Shown here piece after piece: positions 41,460-49,440 of a stretch of DNA of 59,097 bases. The notes under the pieces were generated by a model. The model did no database searches. It was not told the DNA's origin and saw only the letters and a program-made list of their open reading frames with translations. Where the stretch lies: positions 1 through 59,097 of the forward strand of contig ML014232.1 in NCBI GenBank assembly GCA_003615045.1, given 5' to 3'. The position numbers and the translations under genes were made by a program. The DNA comes from Caulochytrium protostelioides. Lineage: Eukaryota; Chytridiomycota; Caulochytriomycetes; Caulochytriales; Caulochytriaceae. The first letter of the stretch is position 1. Each line of letters starts with the position of its first letter.

Positions 41460-43692
41460 TTAAGGCTTGATCGTCGCGACAAAGACCTGGCCGGCGCTGG
41501 TGCCAAACACGACGTGGTTGGCGACGGCGTCGATGCCATGGATGGCGCCGCGGATGCCCTCCGCGCTGCCGAGCGGCGTCGCGACGGCTGATTCCGGCAC
41601 GTTGGTCGCCGTGACGGCGCTCGGCCACGCATACACCGTCAGGTCCGACACGGCCTTGCCGACGGTCTCGCCGGCCACCATGAACACCGACGGCAGCGTC
41701 GGGTCAGCCGTCTCGGCGTCCGCCACGAGCGACGCGGCCGATGTCGCCGCCGACGCCGTGGCCAAGGTGTCGGTCGAGCCCGCGCCGATGGCGGTGGCGG
41801 CTGCTCGCGGCTTCGCTGCCGGCGTCCACCAATGGGTCGCGTGGACGCAGCGTGCCGGCGTCTCGCCGCGGCCTCCGGCGGTCGGCGACGCGGGGGCCGC
41901 GTTCAGGGCGGGCAGCGAGGCGGTGTGCGCCGGGGCCATGGCGGTGAGCGGGCCGCCGCGTGCGGTCGCGCCCGGGAGAGTGAAGGGGTTGCGGGCCACG
42001 CTGTTGGGGTCGGCGGTCGCCGGGTGGTAGCGCGTGGCGGCGACGGCATCGTTCAGCACCGATGCCGACCCCGCCGACGGCGTTGCCGGCGAGGCGACGG
42101 GCCAAAGCCGCAAGCTGTCCGAGCGGGTAGCGCTGCCCGTCAGCAGCCACTGGCCGTCGGGACTGAAGGCCAGGCTCTGGCCGGTCACGTAGGGACCGTA
42201 GTAGCTGTGGACGGCGTGGGTGGCGACGGCAAGGTCCCAGAACTGGACGGTCATGTCCCACCCGGCGGTGGCCAGGCGTTTCGGGTCGGTCGGATGGAAG
42301 CGGACGGCAAAGACGCGGTTCGTGTGGCCCACCTGCTCGCTGGTGGCGCCGCCGCGCAGCGTGTGCAGCAGCTTGCCGTCTTTGGCCGCATACACGCGGA
42401 CCGCCGCGTCTTTGCCGACGGTGGCAAAACACTCAGCCTGAGCGCTGTAGGCAACGGCATTGATAGCGTTGTCGGCCTCAGACGCCAGCGTGATTCGATT
42501 GCCCGTGGTGATATGCCACTGAATGACGCGACCATCCGCATCTACATCATCCTCCGTGGCACCCTCCGTGGCCGTCGTGGCGAGGATCCGAGCGGGTGGG
42601 AGAGAACATAGGCAAGCAGGTGAGTATGAATCGGATACGTACGAATCGGACCCGCCGCGTGATCGAAAAGGAACGGTATCGAAGCGGTCCCGAGGGGCTG
42701 TCGGCGCGGACATGCATGCATGTCTTGGTGCATGCAATACAAGCAGGATCGGCATCTGCGCCGTCGCAGGTCGTTTTAACGACATGGTACCGTGTCAGCG
42801 GGAGGGCATACGTTACATCCAGCAAGCAGCACGTTCTTGGTCGCATGGAACCGCGAGAGCGGGCGGAAGGCCAATGACGTGCAAATCGTGGAAACGCCGT
42901 TGGGCGGCGAAAGCGATGCGACCCGCTCGCCCGTTTTGATCAGCATCGCGTGGATATCACCGGATTCCAGGCCCACGGCCGCATAGAGTCCATCACTCGA
43001 GATCGCAATGCTAAAGACCGGTCCATCTTCTCTATGCATCGCCGACCCCGTTTTTCCCAGCATTGCAATAAAAAAAACTGTACGTGGTGGGTCACGGCAT
43101 GTCGACATGTGTCAGGATGGTTATCGTCGCCTTCCACGACGCTGATGGCGCGGCGATGCCAGGACGATGCCAGGACGATGCCAGGACGTGGAGGACGCAG
43201 AGGAGGTGCTTCTTACTGATGGATTGCGCGCGGCATCAAATCGCCGGTGAACCGGGCTTCCCTGGCGGCCGCTTTGGCGGACGTCTGCTCGGCGGGCGAC
43301 AGCGGCGACGACGATGCCAACAGCGGCGACGACGACGACGCCGCCGCGTCGCGCGATGGCCGCAGCCGCTCGGTCACCACGGCAGGACGGCGCCCGGCGT
43401 CCGCATGGCCATGGCTGTCGCCGCGGGCGGCCGGCGACGGCGCGGCGGGCGAGACGCCCGGGCTGCGGTTGAGCGGGGCCGCGGACGCGGACGCGTCGGC
43501 CGCGGCGCGGCGCGTGGCCAGAGCCGCCGGACGGTTGGCGGTGCGCGGCGCGCCCGGAGGCGTGGCGGCGACGGCGCTCGGCTCGTCCAGCAGGGACGGC
43601 AGCGAACGGTGGGCGCCCGAGGGCGTTGGCAGGAGGCTGCCGCGGGACAGCGGCTGCGTCGACGACCCGCGGGTCTTGAGGGGCGACGCCAT
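41460..43692 (-). CDS. WD40-repeat protein (three exons, 590 residues)
   Basis: Exons 43692-43217, 43031-42817 and 42541-41460 join in frame (GTAAGA...TAG and GTAACG...TAG introns of 185 and 275 nt). The N-terminal 158 residues are Ser/Ala/Pro-rich and disordered. A WD40 propeller follows, with VFSIAISSDGLYAAVG, YADGRVIQWHITTGNRI formed across the second junction, RVFAVRFHPTDPKRLATAGW and DMTVQFWDL. It then has YYGPYVTGQSLAFSPDGQWL and divergent Ala-rich blades. The GWD.TVQFWD...YGP..G block is typical of a widespread WD40 family of unknown function in animals, flagellates and fungi. Without splicing, exon 1 would end at an in-intron TAA after AIHQ and look like a separate small gene. Both junction codons (Gln, Tyr) fit the family pattern. 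Confidence 0.8.
43155..43187. repeat. 11-bp tandem repeat, three copies
   Basis: GATGCCAGGAC three times in perfect tandem inside the first intron of the WD40 gene. Confidence 0.95.
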
Positions 43693-44276
43693 CGCAGCGC
43701 AGCGCAGCGGGACGGTCACGCGGCGAGCCGCGAATCGGCCGAGTGGGATCGCGTGCCCGTCGGGGCGGCGGCGGCGTTCGGTGGCAAGAGCGGCGGTTGA
43801 CGGCGGCAGCGGCGTTCCGCGATGACGGCGACGGCGTTCAGCGGCGGTGTTCAGCGGCGGTGTTCAGCGGCGGCGTCGACGAAGGCGATGGAGACCTCGG
43901 CGGCGACGGCGGCAGCGGCGGCGGCGGCGGCGGGCACGACGACGGCGACGGCGTGGAACACGGGAGCCCGCGACCGGATCGCGCTCTTCATACCAAACGG
44001 ACGCCGCGGATGGCGCGGGGACGGTCAACCTTCGTGGCCCCCGGAGGACGACGGCGGCCCGTGCGTCCGATCCGACCGGCCATGCCATGCCATGCCATGC
44101 CATGCCATGCCATGCCGGGATCTGCGCGGCGCGGGGCGGGCCCCCCGGGCGGGTGGGACGCCGCACTGCGCCGCGGGATCGCCCGGCGGCCGCAGCGGCG
44201 GCGGCCGCCGCGGGTGGCGCAGCCGAGGGCGCCGCCGCATGCGACCAGCGGGCGCGCCGTCGGCGGCGGCGCCGTC

Positions 44277-44307
<31 letters not shown>

Positions 44308-44455
44308 TCGCGGGGTTCGGCCCTGGATGCGCCGGCTTCGGCGCCGTCCGCAGCCACGTCCGCAGCCACGTCCGCAGCCACGCTCAGCGCTCGCGCTCAT
44401 CATCACCGCCATGACCGCGAAGCGACCGTGGCAGCGGCCCGTGGCGGCGGCCCGT

Positions 44456-44492
<37 letters not shown>

Positions 44493-44982
44493 GACGCCGG
44501 CCAGGGCGTGCCGTGCGGGACCAGCGGGCCTCTGGAAGGCCGACCGAGCCACGTGCGCCACGCCGTCGTCGGCTGCTCTTCAGCGTAGTGTCGCCCTCTG
44601 CCCGGTGCGTTGACCTGAACCCTTCGCTTGAGGGCTCCCACGAGGCCGCAAGAACCGCGGGAACCCCGAAACGGCCGCCGCTCTTTCCAAGGCCGTCACC
44701 CCGACCCACGGATCGTCGGCATCGCTGCCACGGCTGCTGCGACTGCTGCGGCGACTGCTGCGGCGAGGGCGGTCAGGGCTGCGACGACGGCGGCAGACGG
44801 CTCTCGGCACTCGGCACTCGGCCGTCTCCCGCCCATCCACGCATTCCCTCCGTTGGACCACCCCCGATAACGTCCTCTTGCGGTGATTGTCTCTGCACAA
44901 CTCCGCTCCTTCGGCTTCCAAGCGGCCCGCGGCCCCGCCGCCGTGCCGAGGATACACGCGGTCTGGCCGCCTCCACCCCACG
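43693..44982. other. 1.3-kb intergenic region, CGG-rich
   Basis: Very GC-rich low-complexity DNA between divergent WD40 and PPR genes. Frames are open everywhere by composition only, and no conserved coding sequence is seen. Confidence 0.5.
44081..44115. repeat. (CATGC)7 pentanucleotide repeat
   Basis: Seven perfect CATGC units in intergenic DNA. Confidence 0.97.
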
Positions 44983-46635
44983 ATGCATGCATCCGCCACC
45001 GCGGCGGCGGCAGCGGCAGCGGTCGCCCGCGCCGCCAGCTCGGCCTCCGCGTCGGCGACCGGCGCGGCCGCCGCACGGCCCCTCACGCGCGGCGCTCCAC
45101 TCGCATCGGCGGCGTCGCTCGCCACGGGCGCGGCCGCTACGCGCCACCACCCGGCCCTGGCCAGCGTGTCCCTGACGGATCTCCTCAAGTCGACCTGGCG
45201 AGGCCCGCGATCACGGCCGCTGCCGCCACCCGTGGGCCTCGCGGGCGGGACCCCGGCGCCGCCGGCGCCCCCGCTGCTGCCGCCGCTGACCGAGGCCGCT
45301 GATTGGTTCCAGGCGCTCCCGGTGGTCGAGGACGACGCCAGCCCGGCGCCACGGCCCACACCGACGCCGGCGCCGCCGCTCAACTACATCCCGGACCCGA
45401 CACCGGCCGACATGCGTCTCGCGATGGCGCAGGAGGACGCGCGGTTGGCCTGGCTCCAGTACCGCACGCTGCACCGGAGCACCAATAGCCACCGGTTCAC
45501 CACCGTGTTCCCGCACGACCACACCACGATGCTCCGGCTCGCGGCCGTCCACCACAATCCGCTCATGGCGGCACGGACGGCGACGCGCGTCCTGTACCAC
45601 AAGAAGCGGCAGTACGCGTACTTCGCCGAGCGCCCGAGCCGGCTGGCGGACCTCCCGCTGGCGGCCTACCGCGTCACGGCCCAGGACTATGCACATGCCA
45701 TTACGTGCTACTTGAGGAATCACGACTTGACGCGCGCGCGGCATGCGCTGTTTGAGATGAAGACGAGCGCCGCGCTGCCGACGCCGCAAACGTGGAGCGA
45801 TGTGGTGGTCGCGTATGGCCAGCGCGGCCATCTCCAGCGCGCCGAAGACGTGTTCAAGGCCAGCGCCAAGGTCCACCCGACGCTCCCAATGAGTCTCGAG
45901 ATGCAGACGGCGCTGCTGACCACGTACGGCATGAACTACCTGCCCGACAATGTCACGGCGTTGTATATACGCGGGCGGAAGCACTTCACGACGCCGGCTC
46001 TACGGCACGCGTTCGACGCGGCCTATCTCGAAGCGCTGAGCCACGCGGGCGCGGACAAGGCCGCGCGGCCTGTGTTTGACCAGCTCATGCGGCAGCCGTT
46101 GCCGCCCTACACCCCTCCGCGGCAACACACTGCCTCGCTGCAGCGTGTGCGCCTCTATACGGCGATGCTGCGGGCCTACGTGCTTGCGGGGAACAAGGCG
46201 CAGGCCGCCGCGCTCTGGCAGCAGCTTCTCGCCGAGCGGCAACAGGGCATCGACGTCGCGCAGCGCGTGGAGCAGGCGGCCCAAGACCTCGGCCACGAGC
46301 GCGCCGCTCGTCTGTCCGACCCCGCGTGGCGCCGCGACCACGGCCTGCCGGAAGTGGTGGTGCCGATTCCGCCGCTCTTTTCTTCGCTCTGCGACCTCAT
46401 GCTGCAGCTGCACCGGCAAGCAGGAGACTTGGTGGCGATGGCCGAAATTTGGTCCCAGCTGGAGTCGACGCCGACTATCGTCACCTGGGAGCATACCATC
46501 ATGGCGCACATCGACGCCGGCGACTGGACCACTGCCCGCATGTTAATGGACCGCTTTCTCCAAACGCGACTTCCGGTCCCCGACGGCTGGATGGATCTCT
46601 TTGAGCGCAACCAGCATACCCCGAATCGCATGTAA
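44983..46635 (+). CDS. Pentatricopeptide-like (PPR) mitochondrial protein
   Basis: 550 residues. The N-terminus is an Ala/Arg/Ser presequence with almost no acidic residues over 50 residues, typical for mitochondrial import. From about residue 230 there are helical pairs of PPR type: YAHAITCYLRNHDLTRARHA, TWSDVVVAYGQRGHLQRAED, LYTAMLRAYVLAGNKAQAAA, LCDLMLQLHRQAGDLVAMAE and TWEHTIMAHIDAGDWTTARM. Each has the Y/W..hh..h...G....A... pattern. PPR proteins bind organelle RNA; target unknown, orthology to a named yeast factor not clear. The first in-frame ATG is used; the upstream extension has no ATG. Single exon. Confidence 0.75.
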   Translation: MHASATAAAAAAAVARAASSASASATGAAAARPLTRGAPLASAASLATGAAATRHHPALASVSLTDLLKSTWRGPRSRPLPPPVGLAGGTPAPPAPPLLPPLTEAADWFQALPVVEDDASPAPRPTPTPAPPLNYIPDPTPADMRLAMAQEDARLAWLQYRTLHRSTNSHRFTTVFPHDHTTMLRLAAVHHNPLMAARTATRVLYHKKRQYAYFAERPSRLADLPLAAYRVTAQDYAHAITCYLRNHDLTRARHALFEMKTSAALPTPQTWSDVVVAYGQRGHLQRAEDVFKASAKVHPTLPMSLEMQTALLTTYGMNYLPDNVTALYIRGRKHFTTPALRHAFDAAYLEALSHAGADKAARPVFDQLMRQPLPPYTPPRQHTASLQRVRLYTAMLRAYVLAGNKAQAAALWQQLLAERQQGIDVAQRVEQAAQDLGHERAARLSDPAWRRDHGLPEVVVPIPPLFSSLCDLMLQLHRQAGDLVAMAEIWSQLESTPTIVTWEHTIMAHIDAGDWTTARMLMDRFLQTRLPVPDGWMDLFERNQHTPNRM

Positions 46636-46729
46636 CCGCCGTGAATGAACTTTCTATGACGCTGCCGCGGTGCGGTATGTCATCCTAGTCAACGCCGGTC
46701 GTTGCTCATGCCACGAAAACCGTGTGCAC

Positions 46730-46915
46730 GCCGCGCCGGCGCGCGGCGTCTCTAAACCCAAAAGTACCGCGGTGGAGTCGATGTTGAAGCAGCCCCCGCA
46801 CTTCACGTTCATCCAGGACGAGTTGGGGCTCTGCACAGGACCCTAGAGCTTGCGGGCGCTCCGTTTTTCCTTTCCTCCTAAGGGGATGCGCCACTGGCGA
46901 TGGGTGGTTCAGGGG
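46730..46915 (-). pseudogene. Decayed ribosomal protein S27 (eS27) copy
   Basis: Minus-strand reading gives, in order, LNHPSP, then EKR..RKL, then VQSPNSSWMNVKCGGCFNI. This matches the eS27 order DLLHPSP...EEKRKHKLKRL VQSPNS-FMDVKCPGCF. Only the first CxxC of the zinc ribbon remains; the second Cys pair is gone. The segments fall in more than one frame and a stop interrupts them. The copy has no introns, so a retro-copied pseudogene is likely, although a single exon of a lost gene cannot be excluded. Confidence 0.7.
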
Positions 46916-46920
46916 GTACG

Positions 46921-47750
46921 GGGGGGCAGGGGCGGCTTGCGAAGCTCCTCGGCTTGGCCTTGGCGGAGAATTCATCGGGGAGGCGGACGGCGGCGATGGC
47001 GGTCGGTGTTGGTGGTGGTGCGGGCTGTTGACGCACAGGGGAGAACCCCCTGAACGGGGCCATGGCCTTCAACGATGTGGAGACGCAGGCGCGGTGCTGT
47101 CCGCGGCTTTCCTGGGCGCCCAGGATCCGACGTTGCCGTGGCCGCACGAGCATCGTGACACGGGTCTGGGCTATGAGCACGCTTCGGGGACCCGGTACGC
47201 GGTTCAGCGGACATGGGCCAGCACGGACCAGCGGGCGTCATGTGAGGGAGCGCGATCGCATCCGCCCAGAACCTCTTCCATGCGAAAGGGACAAAAAATT
47301 ATGATGCGAGATGCAATATGCAGCAGGTGAGATGCAAGATGCACGCAGGACAGCCGGTACTGGGCCGTCCTCTGTGACGATGGCGTGACCACCACGCGAT
47401 GCACTTGGCCAGAGCTGTCAGCCGAACAACCCTGCAGGGGCTTTTTGGGAATGTACAGGGTGGCATGGATCTTCCCTCGCCAGGTGCCCAACCGGTGATA
47501 TCCGCCCCGCGTAGTGGACCCGTCGCCACGCCGCGGCGAGGCGGCGAACGATGGTAAGCGCCGTCTCGCAAAAAATACAAAAGGACGCCGTGCTCCCAGA
47601 TTGGCTCAGAAGGACGCGTGATGAACAGAAAGGAACACAAGTGACTCGGCAACTCCGCCCCGCACCTATGCTTGTTTTCTGCGACGCGCTCGTTCTTGAT
47701 CTCACCCACACCCTCCTGCTCCCACGTGCGCTTTTCACCAACTCATCACC
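46921..47750. other. Accessory patch, no gene called
   Basis: Mixed-composition DNA between the eS27 relic and the secreted-protein gene. A minus-strand stretch (about 47300-47710) reads well in two frames but matches nothing I know. Confidence 0.4.
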
Positions 47751-48080
47751 ATGCGAGTTCACCCACACGGCGGCCTGCTTAAGCTGGCCGTCATCATGAT
47801 CATGGTCGCTTGCCACGTTGTCTTTGTTCACGGACAACCCGTAACCTCGAAAGTACTTGGTTTCCGGACCACGAGGGGCCCCCAGTATTCTACTGCACCC
47901 CAAACGCACCCTAAACCCCTAAAAAGTTGGTTCAAGAAAGCGGCGGACCGTACCGGCATTACCGCAGTGAAGCAATTTTTCCAAGGGTCCACTAAGATGC
48001 CACCTGAAGCTCATGCTGGCTCGACCACTCGCAAAGCAGAGCGACTCAGCAGAATCGAAGATAGAATGATTATAGAATGA
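47751..48080 (+). CDS. Small secreted protein (possibly first exon of a longer gene)
   Basis: 109 residues from an ATG in the context CATCACC-ATGC. The N-terminus is a textbook signal peptide: basic MRVHPHGGLLK, hydrophobic LAVIMIMVACHVVFV, likely cleavage at HG|QP. The mature part is basic, has no Cys and is unlike any family I recognise. It contains KSWFKKAADRTGITAVKQFF, which could form an amphipathic helix. Codon use is less GC-biased than in the neighbours. A splice-acceptor-like site at 48148 and another at 48508 leave open that this is exon 1 of a spliced gene. It could be an effector-like protein, since secreted, lineage-specific and repeat-flanked genes often are; that is inference. 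Confidence 0.45.
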   Translation: MRVHPHGGLLKLAVIMIMVACHVVFVHGQPVTSKVLGFRTTRGPQYSTAPQTHPKPLKSWFKKAADRTGITAVKQFFQGSTKMPPEAHAGSTTRKAERLSRIEDRMIIE

Positions 48081-48147
48081 TTCCTCCAATCTCAAAACCA
48101 TAGAGCTCTCTGGTCGGGCGAAGAGCAACCAGAGGTGTCATTGTTCA

Positions 48148-48270
48148 GGCAAGCTCGAGACCCTCGGAGCCCGTGGCAAGGCCCAGAGCGGTGAGGGCAA
48201 GGCGGCCCGCAAAGCCCATCAGGTCAAATAGCAGACCAAGACCAGCGGCCGGCGCGCCAAGTCCCGATAG
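48148..48270 (+). pseudogene. Possible ribosomal protein S30 (eS30)-like relic
   Basis: Gly-Lys-rich reading LGARGKAQSGEGKAARKAHQ and, after a stop, TSGRRAKSR. This resembles eS30 (SLARAGKVxxQTPKV..., then GRAKKR). The N-terminal part also loosely resembles CsbD-type stress proteins (GKAxxxxGKAxxKAxQ). It contains stops. Given the eS27 relic 1.2 kb away, a second retro-copy is plausible but unproven. Confidence 0.25.
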
Positions 48271-48508
48271 GGGGGATCAAGGGCAACGTCCGCGAGGCCC
48301 TCAACTCGAAAGAGCCCGAACCACAAGCCGCAAGGGTGTGTGTGTGGAATCAATCAATTCCGAGGGGCCCTGCGCACGCTGCGCGTCTCAGCGCCTCACG
48401 TGTCCGCATCAGAGGCTCTCTCACGCGTTCGCTCGGCGTTGCTCTCATCTCATCTTCGATTTCTATGTCCTAAGCTGGTGTGTTGTTTGTATCATTTATT
48501 TTTTCAGT

Positions 48509-48585
48509 TTTCGGACGACGTTCTCACGGACGTAGTGAAAGACGACGTCGAGAGCGAATGGGTGGTGATGCAATCGACGGAGTAG
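48509..48585 (+). CDS. Orphan terminal exon candidate
   Basis: A strong acceptor (TTTATTTTTTCAG) is followed by 25 codons reading FSDDVLTDVVKDDVESEWVV and a stop. The acidic, non-random peptide suggests a real last exon. The upstream exon is not identified; a donor-like GGTGTGTGTG at about 48335 is one candidate, and the secreted-protein gene another partner. Partial, uncertain. Confidence 0.3.
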
Positions 48586-49440
48586 GAAGTGTGACGATGC
48601 GGCAAAACAGACACGCGTCCAGGTGTACCTGGATTCTATTGGGTATGGATCATGAAATCCTGGGACATCTCGGCGTATGTGCACACCGGCTTGCATACCT
48701 ACAAAGGATTTGCTCCTTCGTACCAGAGTCGATGCCGTCATGCCGCAAATTATGGCATCGCTTGTATCGAGTTTGTAAGCGGCCAGACGTCATTCCTTGC
48801 TTGCCACATGATTCCCACCTTGAAGGGCATTTTCCAGATGGTTTTGCTCCTGCAAGGCCACCATCGATCTGCTGCTGACTCAAACACCTGGAACGCAAGC
48901 CGTACCAAAACCTCCAACCCCTGTACCCCAACCCTCGAAGGTCGCATCGTGATAGGTGTTGGGGCGGTTCCTCTCTTGGGGACAGCAGGCGTGAGCCTCG
49001 CCCTTCGATAAAACGAGGGCCACCGTCGTTGGGCGCCATGCGGGCAGCCAGGCTACCCCTAGGCCGCGCACCGTGGCGTGCCGGGCCTCCCAGCAACCAC
49101 GGCGAGTTTGTGATTCGTGACCTCTACGTCGCCGTCTGGCGCTCCGATGGCGCCGGGCGGGTCGGCCTCGGCTAGCCGACCGGTCTGCGCCGGCGGGCAC
49201 GGCCTGGCGAACCCCTCGGCGCGCATCGGGGGGCTTCATCTGACGCCGCGTGACCTCGCCCATCAGGTCTGCAGCGCTGTACCGCGTCCGTGAGCAGGGC
49301 ATGGTCGACAAGCGTATCCGATGCTCAACGGACTGCGGACGGCCACCTTGGGAGACCCTTTTGGGGGCGCCATGGTGTTCACGTGAGATCGTCTCACCCG
49401 CGAGCCCGTATATCCATTCAAAAGAATTCTTCAAGAGATG
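48586..49440. other. Accessory patch, no gene called
   Basis: Open frames on both strands but no recognisable domain; lower GC than the flanks up to about 49010. Confidence 0.4.

Noticed and set aside
43213-43692. Independent small minus-strand gene ending AIHQ
   Set aside because: A GTAAGA donor overlaps the end and splicing joins it in frame to the WD40 propeller, so it is exon 1 of that gene.
44081-44115. Possible CRISPR-like or satellite array
   Set aside because: Only seven 5-bp units without spacers; a simple microsatellite. No CRISPR array exists in the window.
47299-47709. Minus-strand open frame in the accessory patch
   Set aside because: Reads plausibly in two frames but matches no family; insufficient support for a gene.
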